Assembly (NCBI RefSeq): GCF_045679555.1
Contig: NC_092096.1
Coordinates: 28,776,364 to 28,840,363, forward strand
Direction of reading: 5' to 3'
Length of the DNA stretch: 64,000 nucleotides
Source of the DNA: Salvelinus alpinus
Taxonomy: Eukaryota > Chordata > Actinopteri > Salmoniformes > Salmonidae
The notes under the pieces are model-generated. The model was not told the DNA's origin and did not search any database. It worked only from the letters and a program-made list of their open reading frames with translations. Shown here one piece after another: positions 1-13,147 of the stretch. The position numbers were made by a program, and so were the translations under genes. Position 1 is the stretch's first letter, and each line of letters starts with the position of its first letter.

Positions 1-623
<623 letters not shown>

Positions 624-1309
624 CACAAAAACACGACATTGAAACTATCGTACAAAGCAAGCTATCCTATACAGAATAGTTGATAAAATAAGGTTTGACT
701 TACACACGCTATCTTGTTTTTGTCAGTAGAGTAGGTCAGTGACTTACACAGACTCTTTCTTGTTTGTGTGAATAGAGTAGGTCAGTGACTCTTCCGTCTC
801 TCATCTGTCTCTCCTCCAAAATGGGAGTCACAAAGGCAGGACATTTCAGTCACAAATCAAGTTAATGGACAAGCTTAAAGTAATTTCATATACCATATAA
901 AATTCTCAGGGAGTCTCACAAGCCACAACTTGAATATCTTATTTTTTAATTTGTTTATCACTTGTGGTGTACCATGTATATAAATAGCAAAAATATTTTA
1001 ACATATGCATGGATTTCTGGCACTGTGGATTTGCTTTAGAGTTACTCTATTTCTGTATCTGGCTTTAGTGAACTGTTATATACCACGTCTGTCCTTGTGT
1101 CAACCAACAGTAGATACTAAATCCACTAAATAAATCAAATGAAATACTAAATCCACCCACAGTATTAACGTGCAACAATACTGTAATAGCCAACAGATGG
1201 TATTGCATATTGCCATTGGGATCTTCTATAATGGCAAACAGGATAAAACATAATCCAATGTCGTAATCCAAATCCGAGCCTAGTTTCCAAATGAAAGCGC
1301 TGATCATGG

Positions 1310-1567
1310 ACTTTGTACCATAATGACATCATAGCCAATGCACTTACCCTGCAGATCGACTCCGTAATGGTACCTTGTGTACATAGACAAGTTATCGTTA
1401 CTCATTGTGTATTTATTATTACTTTTACTATTACGTGTTATTACATTTCTATTATCTAGCTATTTTCTTTCTCTCTGCATTGTTGGGAAGAAACTTCAAG
1501 TATGCATTTCACTGTTAGTCTACAACTGTTTTTTACGAAGTATGTGACAAATACAATTTTATTTGAT
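1310..1567 (+). mobile_element. LINE 3' end
   Basis: Ends CTGCATTGTTGGGAAG, CATTTCACTGTTAGTC, TATGTGACAAATACAATTTT, ATTTGATTGA. This is the usual tail of a salmonid LINE. Confidence 0.7.
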
Positions 1568-3489
1568 TGAAAGACTGGCGTAATTTAAAATGACCAGGTA
1601 ATTGATAAGAGGTATTTAAGTCTCGAGTAGTCCGTTATTTTGCAACATTGACTAAATACTGAAAGCTGTAGACAAACATCTGTCAAAGATCCTAGAGGCT
1701 TCATCTGGTTAGGCATGAAGGTCAGAACATGGAGCATTTTAATTCCTGAAGGTTTGTGTATGTCTGTAAGTTGTTGTTCGTTTAAAAAAATAAAATGTAA
1801 AACATTTTTAAAAAGTAAATATCATTCCCCCAGTTTTTTATATTTTTTATATATGTATTGTCCTGTGTAATATATTGATTTCCTCCAAGTGCTCTTAATC
1901 ACCACAGCATACTCCCACACCCTCTCTTTCTCTGCTTACGCATGTATAGGGAGTGGGCTGGATGAGCGGAAATGAGGGTAGCGAGAGAAGTGATTAGGGA
2001 TTCTGCCTGATCAGCACCACACGCAGTGCTCATGATTAATGCTCATACTACTCTAGAATGACAATTGCTTTCTACGTCCCTCAATCTAGTTACCAGTCTC
2101 AGAGTTTACAGTGGAAATACACTCTCCTTCAAATCTAACACTGTCATGTTGTGTTGATCATCTTTTATCATGCTTTAGGATCAGTGACATAGTCAGGATT
2201 AAATATATTTCCCAGTAATAAAACAACCACTCTAAAGGGTCAGTTAAGGGCACATTGCTAACGCTACAACTGTGGTTGCTGGACTAATGGATTCCTAAGG
2301 TGCAAGCCAAAAGGTCCCTCTTTGTGGATGCAATCCAGCTGGTTCCTAGTGTTCCTTACGAACACTCTTAAGAAACTGCCATGATGCTTCAGAGGAAATC
2401 ACTTCAGTGTCATTGCTTGTCATTTCATGTACTGTCAGGTATATAGTCATTCTTATGACAGTGTCACAACAATGTTTAGTGTCTACTTACAGTAGTGTTA
2501 GCCTCGCGCGACCATCCTGACCTCGCAAACTTACATGAAGTGAAAGGAAAGTTCAGCGCAGTGGTCAGGCTGGTGGATCAGGCTAACTTAGCATCTAAAC
2601 AGAACACTAAACACAATACTACAGTACACAGCATAAAGTCATGTTTTGGTATCACCCTGACCCTACCTTAAGAGTCAATGTACTGTATACTGTAATGAGT
2701 AGAAGAGCCCTCCTGCTCTGACCAAGACTCTAATAACCACTCTGGAGTGGAGGACAAGAAAGATGGATATTTTCCTCCTTCACTGATACACCACATTTCA
2801 CTGGTCATGCTACAGATTGCTCCTAATGAAACTGAAATGAATACTGAAAATAGACCAAAATTATCCACTCATGTAAACATTGAAGTCTATATAAAGAACA
2901 TAATTTCGGTATAATATAATTTCATAATTTTCAGAGATGAAATATTCAAAACTAGTTTAAGTTTTTGTGCTTACATGTCCGTCTCCCTTTATATGAACAG
3001 TGTGACTGAACAAGAACCTAATCTTTCTCTCTCTTAGAAAGGCTTGACAAAAAGAGTCATGTTTCTGTAAGGCGATTGAAAATGTCAAACTCACCAGTAT
3101 GTGTGAGATATTTCCAGGCACTTTGTAATGTAACGTTAATGTGCGCCTTGTTTTCTGGACCTCTCTCTCTGTGTTTCCATGCTGCAGGAGTTTCTTTGTC
3201 AAGGGCTTGTTTGTCGTTGCCATGTGGCAGCTTGAAGTCCATAAGACCAAGCAACAATAGAGGGTTTAAGATTTGATTTACAGCAGCCTACATACTGTAT
3301 GCTGACCCACACCCCTACTGCCATTGGTGCCATCTTTTACCTGCCAACTTGTGCTAATCAACCATCTGATCCTATGGATAAAACCTAAATGTTACATTTA
3401 ATACAATCAGTGAAATCCAATGTTGATGTGTCTATTATTAGAGATAGAACAATTAAAGGGGCATTACATTCCGAAATCATATTCATTTC
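1568..3489. other. No gene recognised
   Basis: AT-rich; short frames only, with no conserved motif or splice-supported exon. A small inverted pair (GTTAGCCTC / GGCTAAC) near 2500-2585 is all that stands out. Confidence 0.5.
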
Positions 3490-3845
3490 GTGAAATGTAT
3501 TCAGACCCCCCCCCATCCAGCCCACTCCTTATGGTGGACCATTCTTGATACACACGGGAAACTGCGTGAAAAACCCAGCAGTGTTGCAGTTCTTGACACA
3601 AGCCGCTGTGCCCGGCACCTAGTACCATACCCTGTTCAATGACACTTAAAAACTTTTGAATAGCAGACACACAATCCATGTCTCAAGGCTTAAAAATCCT
3701 TCTTTAACCTGTCTCCTCCCCTTCATCTACACTGATTGAAGTGGATTTAACAAGCAACATCAATAAGGGATCATAGCTTTCCTGGATTCACCTGGTCAGT
3801 CTATGTCATGGAAAGAGCAAGTGTTCCTAATGTTTTATACACTCA
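3490..3845. repeat. Uninterrupted copy of the repeat at 13840-14790
   Basis: Shared blocks: CCATTCTTGATACACACGGG, AAGGCTTAAAAATCCTTCTT, GATTGAAGTGGATTTAACAAG, TCATGGAAAGAGCA, TTCCTAATGTTT. The class is uncertain. Confidence 0.6.
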
Positions 3846-3969
3846 TTGTATGCATGTGACTGTAGGTGTGTGAGTACCAATTAAAATAATTATTAGAACA
3901 AAACAGGAGACATTTTGACCCCAACAAACTGTCCAACAATTAAGACATCTATAGGCTATCATAATGTGA

Positions 3970-4238
3970 AGTAAGTAGCCTTATGCGAGCCAGACCAGTT
4001 CATATGGCAGGATCCTATCTCCTGTTTCTATAACGTGAAGCCGCTTTATGTAGAAGCACACCCCCTGGACAGGACACTAGTCTATCGTAGGGCCTTACCA
4101 TGAATCTGTCTCATTAATGCCAAGCAGACACATCAGGTCCCATTTTTACAGTTTTTGGGATGACTCAGCCAGGCATCAAACTCACAACCTTCCAATCTGA
4201 GGGCGGATGCTCTAACCACAAGGCCACTGAGTCATAAT
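3970..4238 (-). mobile_element. tRNA-derived SINE
   Basis: Read on the minus strand from 4238: GACTCAGTGGCCTTGTGGTT, AGAGCATCCGCC (A box region), then GGTTGTGAGTTTGATGCC (B-box-like), followed by a tRNA-unrelated body. Confidence 0.65.
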
Positions 4239-4249
4239 TGCGAGACCAC

Positions 4250-4436
4250 TCAAAATTTCAAAAGTACTGACCTCAATGTCCCTAGTTTACAGTGTGATTG
4301 CTTCAGTCCAGCTAAGAGAACACAGTCTGCCCTCACCATAACTCTCCTCAGGTCCAGCTCTTTTAGAAGTGAGTCTGATGATTGGAGTATGAAGGCCAGT
4401 GATTCACAGCTCTCAACTGAAAGACTATGTCTAAAC
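4250..4436 (-). pseudogene. NLR (NLRC3-like) leucine-rich-repeat exon fragment
   Basis: The minus-strand frame reads SVESCESLAFILQSSDSLLK, then ELDLRRVMV, then CVLLAGLKQSHCKLGTLR. This follows the ribonuclease-inhibitor-type LRR exon of fish NLR proteins (SCxSLAxxLxS, LKELDLxxN, LLxGLxxxxCKLxxLR). Consensus residues after LDL are lost, no neighbouring NACHT or LRR exons are seen, and it sits between repeats, so it is called a stray, decayed exon. Fish genomes hold very many NLR exon copies. Confidence 0.55.
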
Positions 4437-4701
4437 AATCTATAGAAGCAAAGAAAATATAATTCATACAGAGTGTCATATGTTTGTCCCCAATGCTGTT
4501 GTGTCTTGCACCGTATTGATGCATCAAAGTGTCAAAGTGAATTTAAAAAATAACACACCAAAGCCCCTAATGTCTAAAATTGTATAATTATTTATAGTTT
4601 TGTGGTATGTGTGAGTTTGCCATTTTGTTATTAATGTACTTACATTGCCTTTCTACGTTTCCTCACTGCAGGAATCAGTATCTCACTCCCCCAACCAGAT
4701 A

Positions 4702-4908
4702 CAGTGGGGCAAAAAAGTATTTAGTCAGCCACCAATTGTGCAAGTTCTCCCACTTAAAAAGATAAGAGAGGCCTGTAATTTTCATCATAGGTACACTTCA
4801 ACTATGACAGACAAAATGAGAAAACAAAATCCAGAAAATCACATTGTAGGATTTTTAATGAATTTATTTGCAAATTATGGTGGAAAATAAGTATTTGGTC
4901 ACCTACAA
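4702..4908. mobile_element. Tc1-family terminal fragment
   Basis: CAGTGGGGCAAAAAAGTATT and the next 200 bases match the terminal inverted repeat of the 37873-39471 element. No transposase region follows. Confidence 0.8.
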
Positions 4909-4994
4909 ACTAGGTTTCAGAGCAAGTGACGTAACTGATTGAAACGCTATTAGCGCGTACCCGCTAACTAGCTAGCCATTTCACATCCGTTACA
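4909..4994 (-). mobile_element. Truncated LTR of the TRIM family
   Basis: Reverse complement of the first 86 bases of the LTR (TGTAACGGATGTGAAATGGC at 4994 leftwards). It abuts a Tc1 end fragment. Confidence 0.75.
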
Positions 4995-5345
4995 CACACT
5001 CGGGGTAAGTAAAATGGACCAACTCACACAACACACTGCAGAGAGAGAGAGAGTGAGAGAGTGAGAGACAGAGAGAGAGAGAGAGTTAATGTTAAGGGAA
5101 TCTCCTAAAATGAGTTGTTGATTACTGGAGCAATTATAGTGCTTCCATCCTGAGCAGTGATGGTAGACTGGAGACTGGAGGCTGGTCTGTTTACAGAAAG
5201 AGAGAGACAAATGTTGTTCTTAAAAAAAGGCATATATGGTTGTGCCTTCTAGGTACCTCCAAATTGTCCTATGTATATCATTTGTTTCATTTTAGGCTTT
5301 GAACAACCCCTCCCCCCTCACACACACCTCCTGATTGATGGAAAT

Positions 5346-5815
5346 TATGTAAAAATGTACCACTAGCCACTTTAAACAATGCCACTTAATATAATGTTTA
5401 CATACCCTACATTACCCATCTCATATGTATATGTATATACTGTACTCTATATCATCTACTGCATCTTGCCATCTTTATGTAATACATGTACCACTAGCCA
5501 CTTTAAACTATGCCACTTTATGTTTACATACCCTACAGTACTCATCTCATATGTATATACCGTACTCTATACCATCTACTGCATCTTGCCTATGCCGTTC
5601 TGTACCATCACTCATTCATATATCTTTATGTACATATTCTTTATCCCTTTACACTTGTGTGTATAAGGTAGTAGTTGTGGAATTGTTAGGTTAGATTACT
5701 TGTTGTTATTACTGCATTGTCGGAACTAGAAGCACAAGCATTTCGCTACACTCGCATTAACATCTGCTAACCATGTGTATGTGACTAATAAAATTTGATT
5801 TGATTTGATTTGATA
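5346..5815 (+). mobile_element. LINE 3' end with internal duplication and (TTTGA)n tail
   Basis: About 135 bp starting ACCACTAGCCACTTTAAAC occurs twice in tandem, then AGCACAAGCATTTCGCTACA and AATAAAATTTGATTTGATTT. Confidence 0.75.
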
Positions 5816-6356
5816 GCTTTTTATTTAACAAAAATGGTTGCAGAGAATCACAAAGGCCTATTAGCTCAAAAGCAGAACATTGGTAGGGTTGTAGGTCATT
5901 TACATCATCAACCAAAGTTCACCATACACGTTTATTTTGTGTTAGAAAACAATTTTAGGGTGATGCAGATGAGACAGTTAATGAGTTTACTGATAAACAC
6001 AGCACATTCCTGCACATTGCTGACTGTTAAGTGCTCAGAACCTGAGGAAAAGTGGATCTGCGGATTCAATTGGTATGTGTGGCTTTAAACCTGTCCACAA
6101 TGCCTTGCAGTGTCCCATCTACATTACAATGTAATTTACAAGCTTGTGCAATGAGAGATCTGTAATCCTGGCAACAATAACCAACAACTGGCAATAATAT
6201 AACTTCTTATTCTGATAACTGCCATCAAAATAAAAGTCCCCAGTGAAACTGCTTAGTAAATTATAGGAAATCCATGTTTTTAATAAAGGCTCACTTTGAT
6301 ACAGTCTGCACATCCCAAAGGAGTGGGGTGGTGTAACGATCCTAGCTTGCGCCCTG

Positions 6357-6622
6357 GACTCAAACTCAGGTCCCTCTAGTTCTAAGGGTAGGCTACCAGA
6401 GGAGGCTGATGAGGGGAGGACGGCTTATAATAATGAATGGAATGGAGTGAACGGACACATAGAACACAGAAACCAGGTGTTTGATGTGTTTGAGACCATT
6501 CCATTTATTCTGTTCCAGCCATTACAAAGAGCCGTCCTCCCCATTTTAAGTGCCACCAGCCACCACTGTAGGCTACCTACCCTTAGAACTAGACTGGGGC
6601 CTGAGTTTGAGTCCAGGCCGCA
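6357..6622. repeat. Nested inverted repeats (MITE inside a foldback)
   Basis: The outer arms GACTCAAACTCAGG, CTAGTTCTAAGGGTAGG and their inverse enclose a MITE starting CAGAGGAGGCTGATGAGGGG. Outer arm length is about 38 bp. Confidence 0.75.
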
Positions 6623-6659
6623 GTTTAATCTCAATTTAATTTCTACATTATCATATTAA

Positions 6660-7957
6660 CATGTAATTTGTATTTTGTTGTATTGCAATAACATATTGAA
6701 CTGTGCAACAAATGAATTGTGCGTCAATGAAAGTAGGTATCTACCCAGAAGCTCTATCTAAAGCAGACAGCTGTATCAGCAAGTGTAGTCTACCTTTATT
6801 TCCTCCACTTAAGCTTAACTATGATGAGGTGACTGGTGAGAAGATAGCTTAATATTGTAAACGGTTTTTAAATATTATATGAGGGACCTTTATTGTGAAG
6901 GCTGAAGGAATTTACCCAGAAGTGATACTCTGCGGTCCCCTTAAAGCTGCCAACATTACACAAAAAGGAGCTGGAATCAGATGTCCTACAACAGATTGCA
7001 CAGTGTAAACACGCGTGGATATGCAGAGTGCGAACTTTAATTAGGTAGTCTATTTGCACAATATATAAACCTTTGGAATATGCGATAAAATAAACAGCAG
7101 AGAACAATTATCTATCACCCGATTGAATGCCTGAGCGAATTCAGAGTGGGACCAGAGAAAGAGGGGAGTTTCTCATACACTTTTAGCCGGAGGACTGCGG
7201 CTGGAAAGAGGTAAATGGATTTTTGCAATAGGCGCAGTCAATGCCAAAGGCCACTTCGCAGTACAGCGTTAAGAGCGAAAAAAAGAGCCCACCATAGCTC
7301 AAGTATGATGGTGCCTATAGCTGCAAATGTAAAATTGCCTGTGGTATAGCCATGCATTTTCATTCTCTCTAAGTTAATTCATCTATGTTATTTCTACCAA
7401 GAGAAATATACACCCACATACAGTTTGGGTGGCCTCAAATATTAAGTTAGGGTTCTAAAAAAAAGTCTGATCACATAAAAAATATTGCCAGATGGGATTA
7501 GGGGAATTTTCCCTAATTGAATAGCCTATGGATGTAGGGCCCCCTTCAGTAGACTATGTGACCTAAACAAATCTCTGGACTATCTGTACTGGTTGCAGAA
7601 TACCTTGTCACTTTGAATGTCAATGGAATTTGGATTAATAAGAAAAAGTGTGTGTGCGTGCGGTCACTACTGTAACTCGCTTCAACATGTCAACAGGACC
7701 TGAAAATGATTACAAATATATATATATATATATTAAACATTGGTGAGCAATTTTTTAATTTTTTATAAATGTATCCAACAACTAGCAATCTTGTGTAATG
7801 CTCCAGCTCATGTGAAAGTTCTGTGTGACACAAGGGGTTGGATTCAATCAAACCTGTCATCATGTTCATGTACTAGGCTTTGTTTAAGTTACAGTACTGT
7901 ACCATAACATTCATGCTCTCTCCCAAATCTGGAACCATCTATGTTGGAAAGAATCTA
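6660..7957. other. No gene recognised
   Basis: A TATATATA run at about 7720-7733. A TATA-like ATATATAAACC at 7060 precedes a GT-ended stretch near 7212, too weak to call an exon. Confidence 0.4.
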
Positions 7958-8645
7958 CAGTACCTTCACAAAGTATTCACACCCCTTGACTTGTCCACAT
8001 TTTTTTGTTACAGCCTGAATTTAAAATGGATTAAATTGAGATTGTGTGTCACTGTCCTATGCGCAATACCCCATAATGTCAGGGGAATTATGTTTTTAGA
8101 CATTTTTACAAATGAATAAAAAATTAAAAGCTGAAATGTCCGCAGTAAAAATGTGCTTAACAAGTCACATAATAAGTTGCATGGACTCACTCTGTGTGCG
8201 ATTAATAGTGGTTATCATGATTTTTGAATGATTACCTCATCTCTGTACCCCACACATACAATTATCTGTAAGGACCCTCAGTCGAGCAGTGAATTTCAAA
8301 CACAGATTCAACCACAAAGACCAGGGAGGTTTTCCCAATGTCTCACAAAGAGCACCTAATGGTAGAGGGGTAATAATAAAAAAGCAGACATTGAATATCC
8401 CTTTGAGCATGGTGAAGTTATTCATTAAACCTTGGATGGTATATCAATATACCCAGTCACTACAAAGATGCATGAGTCCTTCCTAACTCAGTTTCTGGGG
8501 AGGAAGGAAACCATGAGGCCAAAAGTGACTTTAAAACAGTTACCGAGTTTAAGGTCTGTAATAGAAAACTTAGGGTGTTTCAACAACATTGTAGTTACTC
8601 CACAATATTAACCTAAATGACAGAGTGGAAAAAAGGAAGCCTGTA

Positions 8646-10191
8646 CAGTCGTGGCCAAAAGTTTTGAGAATGACACAAATATTAATTTTCACAAAGTCTG
8701 CTGCCTCAGTTTGTATGATGGCAATTTGCACATACTCCAGAATGTTATGAAGAGTGATCAAATGAAATTGCAATTACTTGCAAAGTCCCTCTTTGCCATG
8801 CACATGAACTGAATCCCCCAAAAACATTTCCACTGCGTGTCAGCCCTGCCAGAAAAGGACCAGCTGACATCATGTCAGTGATTCTCTCGTTAACACAGGT
8901 GTGAGTGTTGACGAGGACAAGGCTGGAGATCATTCTGTCATGCTGATTGAGTTTGAATAACAGACTGGAAGCTTCAAAAGGAGGGTGGTGCTTGGAATCA
9001 CTGTTCTTCCTCTGTCAAACATGGTTACCTGCAAGGAAACACGTGCCGTAATCATTGCTTTGCACAAAAAGGGCTTCACAGGCAAGGATATTGCTGCCAG
9101 TAAGATTGCACCTAAATCAACCATTTATCGGATCATCAAGAACTTCAAGGAGAGTGGTTCAATTGTTGTGAAGAAGGCTTCAGGGCGCCCAAGAAAGTCC
9201 AGCAAGCGCCAGGACCGTCTCCTAAAGTTGATTCAGCTGTGGGATCGGGGCACCACCAGTACAGAGCTTGCTCAGGAATGGCAGCAGGCAGGTGTGAGTG
9301 CATCTGCACGCACAGTGAGGCGAAGACTAATGAAGGATGGCCTGGTGTCAAGAAGGGCAGCAAAGAAGCCACTTCTCTCCAGGAAAAACATCAGGGACAG
9401 ACATATTCTGCAAAAGGTACAGGGATTGGACTGGTGAGGTCTGTAGTAAAGTCATTTTCTCTGATGAATCCCCTTTTTATTGTTTGGGGCATCTGGAAAA
9501 AAGCTTGTCCGGTGAAGACAGGACCATCAGTCCTGTGTCATGCCAACAGTAAAGCATCCTGAGACCATTCATGTGTGGGGTTGCTTCTCAGCCAAGTGAG
9601 TGGGCTCACTCACAATTTTGCCTAAGAACACAGCCATGAATAAAGAATGGTACCAACACATCCTCCGAGAGCAACTTCTCCCAACCATCCAGGAACAGTT
9701 TGGTGACGAACAATGCCTTTTCCAGCATGATGGAGCACCTTGTCATAAGGCAAAAGTGATAATTAAGTGTCTCGGGGAACAAAACATCAATATTTTGGGT
9801 CCATGGCCAGGTAACTCCCCAGACCTTAATCCCATTGAGAACTTGTGGTCAATCCTCAAGAGGTGGGTGGACAAACAAAACCCCACAAATTCTGACAAAC
9901 TCCAAGCATTGATTATGCAAGAATGGGCTGCCATCAGTCAGGATGTGGCCCAGAAGTTAATTGACAGCATGCCAGAGCGGATTGCAGAGGTCTTGAAAAA
10001 GAAGGGTCAACACTGCAAATATTGACTCAACTTCATGTAATTGTCAATAAAAGCCTTTGACACTTATGAAATGCTTATAATTAGACTTCAGTATTCCATA
10101 GTAGCATCTGACAAAAATATCTAAAGACACTGAGGCAGCAGACTTTGAAAATTAATATTTGTGTCATTCTCAAAACTTTTGGCCACGACTG
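8646..10191 (+). mobile_element. Tc1-like transposon nested in a second Tc1
   Basis: The terminal inverted repeats (CAGTCGTGGCCAAAAGTTTT at the left) are near perfect, and a TA flanks each side (8644-8645 and 10192-10193). The length is about 1546 bp. It is younger than its host and its transposase is only lightly broken; see the pseudogene entry for 9009-10024. Confidence 0.93.
9009..10024 (+). pseudogene. Broken Tc1 transposase
   Basis: The N-terminal half is open (MVTCKETRAVIIALHKKGFT, paired-like HTH, then GRPRKSS). After about 9430 the frame shifts more than once: VIFSDESPFYC with the first catalytic Asp is in another frame, and short deletions follow. From 9600 the C-terminal half is open again with FQHDGAPCHKAK (second Asp) and [12 protein letters not shown] (DDE triad Glu). 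The three catalytic acidic residues survive, but the frame breaks remove function. Confidence 0.85.
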
Positions 10192-11340
10192 TACAGAATA
10201 CAAATATTCCAAAACATGCATACTGTTTGCAATAAGGCACTAAAGTAAAACTTTGAAAAATGTGGCAAAGAAATTCACTTTATGTCCTCAATAGAAAGTG
10301 TTATGTTTGGGGCAAATCCAACACAACACATCAGGGAGTACCACTCTTCATATTGTCAAGCACGGTGTTGGCTGCATCATGTTATGGCTATGCTTGTCAT
10401 CGGCAAGGAATAGGGAGTTTTTTAGGATACAAAAATAAATACCGGAATAGAGCTAAGCTCAGGCAAAATCCTAGAGGGAAAACCTGATTCCATCTGCTTT
10501 CCAACAGACACCGGGAGACACATTCACCTATCAGCAGGACAACAACCTAAAAAACAAGGCCAAATATACACTGGTTGTTTACTAAGATGACATTGAATGT
10601 TCCCGAGTGGCCTAGTTACAGATTTGACCTAAATGCGCTTAAAAATCTATGGCAAGACTTGAAAATTGCTGTCTAGCAATGATCAACAACCAACTTGACA
10701 GAACTTGAAGAATATTGTGCAATCAAGGTGTGCAAAGCTCTTAGAGAAAGACTCAACTGTAATCGCTGCCAAAGGTGATTTAAAAAAAACTATTGCATCT
10801 GGTGTGAATACTTATGTAAATGTTCTGTATTTCATTTTCAATACATTAGCAAAAATGTCTAAAAACATGTTTTCACTTTGTCAGAGAAAAAAACAACAAT
10901 TTAATAAATTCTTAGCTCAGTCTGTAACACAACAAAATGTGGAATAAGTCATGGGGTATGAATACTTTCTGAAGCCACTGTAGATGCCTTTCTTTCATTG
11001 ACCCCTAATATTCTGAACCTATTTTATAGATATATTATATTGAGTCTGTCAAAAAAAAATCAAACTACAAGGTACACCGTATTTAAATGGATGGCTTAAG
11101 ATAAATGTACTGAAAACCCTATTGAATGAAAAATCCATGAGAAAAGCTGTTGGCTAGCAAGTGGGAGGATTTTCAGCGGTTCAATTACATTTATTTAGAG
11201 CGTGCAAGGGAACCACGCCAGCAAAGCCCGTTATGCACCTTCATAAGGTAAGTCTGAAAACCAACTACTGAGAAGTGCGTATGAAAGGCGCGCGTAAGAA
11301 AGGCATCATTTCCTAAGTCGCAATCGGGCCCTTAGAGACT

Positions 11341-11621
11341 TACCCAGAAAGACGCATAACTGTAATTGCTGTCAAAGGTGATTCTAACGTGTATTGACTC
11401 AGGGGTGTGAATACTTCTGTAGATGAGATATTCCTGTATTTAGTTTTCAATGAATTTGCAAACATTTCTAAAAACATGTTTTCACTTTGTCATCATGGAG
11501 TATTGTATGGAGATGGGTGAGGGGAAACATTTATTTTATCCATTTTGAATTCAGGCTGTATCACATAAAATTGTGGAATAGGTCAAGGGGTATGAATACT
11601 TCTGAAGGCATTTTACCTGCA
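11341..11621. mobile_element. 3' fragment of Tc1-family element
   Basis: Matches the right end of the 7958-10980 element: AACATGTTTTCACTTTGTCAT, then TTGAATTCAGGCTGTA, GGGGTATGAATACTTCTGAA. There is no left end, so this is a truncated copy. Confidence 0.75.
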
Positions 11622-13000
11622 ATATTTCACCATTTACCTATTTTATGTGACAGTGGTGATTTATATTTTTTTCAGGCCAAGGCATAAATTCTGCTTGTTT
11701 GAATTGAACCTTCCGTCTCATTTCTTTGTTTGATGTGGCAGTTCTGTTTTCTGCTGACTGTTTGTCTAACAAGTTGGAGCCTGAGTCCCTATTGAGCTTC
11801 TTGCAAGGACATTTAGAGTAACACTTTATTTCATGGTACATAAGTTACCAGGTATTTACTGAAAAGTTACAGGGTGCAATGGTAATCACACAATGCAATA
11901 ACCAATTCATTGTTTGTTTCTTTGCGATTCATTTGAATATACATACCGGTAATTTCCTATTAAAGCAATGGAAATAATAGGCTTATTGTAAAGTAAAGAA
12001 CCACTGAAAGTGGAACTACAAGTTGTAAAAGGGGCAGCAGAAGTTTCAGAAAAAGCAAACACTCACATCTTTTCAAATTGTGGCTGTGTGCTCTTACGAT
12101 TTAAAACAGTCCAATATAGTTTGGTTATTTTGCCCTTCATGAGTGAACAGCCAGCTACTGGATGATTTACATGGTATGACAATGTGCAATCAAACACAGA
12201 CAACCCACTGAAGTCAAGCAGACTAGTGTAATTGCCAACACGTGTTTGTACTGTCACTGACAAACTTCCATGCACTTTTCTGCACCTATCTCCTGTCCAT
12301 GTATGGGGCTGTGTTAGACGTGAATTTACATTGTGTAACGGTTCAAAGCTCTTTCAGGATTGATACTAATCTGTGAGGTAAAGGACTGTGAGACTGTATT
12401 CATGCTTGTAGCACAGCCGGTGAACAACACAAACACAGGTTTTATGGAATCCCTGTTAATGGTAACATACCTGATGAGTGGTATCACAGGAAATGAGGCA
12501 TTGTTGGAGTTATACGGGTGGATTTGCTTGCCAATAAAATGATGGGAAGAGGTGAACGGAGGCATACAGTACAGCTGGAATGAAACAACACCAGAAAATG
12601 TCCTTTGCTAAACCTAAAAGAGCAGACCAGTTTTAGGGATGTAGTACTTTTTATAGTGTGTGTTTTAAATTAAACTAATTTAAATAGTCAGAGGGTCCAA
12701 CATCTTTGAGGGGTTACCAGGGTTGTACAGTGGGTGGGGCAGAAACAGTTGTTTTCAGGCAGCTTCAGACATCAAGAGAGACCCCCAGGATTAGACTATT
12801 ACTCCCCCGCAACTGTAGACCTTCTCTTCCCCCTGTGGGGAGACTGAGCATGTTTCTCCAGAGTCGTGGATCTTATTTCATTGCTAGAGAATATACACTG
12901 GGCTGTAATTACAGGTGGCCTACCAGGACCCACAGTTGGAATGAAAGTTCATCCTTAAAATAAACCAAAGAAATGAGGACTACTTTTTAACAACATACAT
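11622..13000. other. No gene recognised
   Basis: No coding frame, transposon end or tandem repeat that I can support. Confidence 0.5.
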
Positions 13001-13147
13001 GGAAAATGTGACAAACACATTTACTTGAAGTACAGTGCAGATGCAAAGTTTGGTAACAGAATGACTGTTTGTGCTGTCTGTCATTCTGTTACCAAACATT
13101 GCATCTGCACTGTTCTTCAAGTAAATGTGTTTTTGTAAAATTTTCAG
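13001..13147. repeat. Long hairpin with 50-bp arms
   Basis: ACACATTTACTTGAAG, CAGTGCAGATGCAA, GTTTGGTAACAGAATGAC pair with 13080-13132, with two or so mismatches and a loop of about 14 bases. Confidence 0.85.

Larger units (their letters stand above)
7958..10980. mobile_element. Tc1-family element interrupted by another Tc1
   Basis: The left end CAGTACCTTCACAAAGTATTC beside TA and the right end GAATACTTTCTGAAGCCACTG before TA form inverted repeats, with the longer shared block around GTTACAGCCTGAATTT. Only decayed transposase sequence remains. A younger Tc1 lies at 8646-10191. Without it the host copy is about 1.47 kb, typical for the family. Relatives lie at 11341-11621 and 17350-19864. Confidence 0.87.

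Noticed and set aside
7135-7212. Possible distant first exon of rassf8 (TATA-like sequence, then a stretch ending AG|GTAAAT)
   Set aside because: It rests only on a weak TATA-like match and a donor-like site 17 kb upstream, inside repeat-rich DNA.
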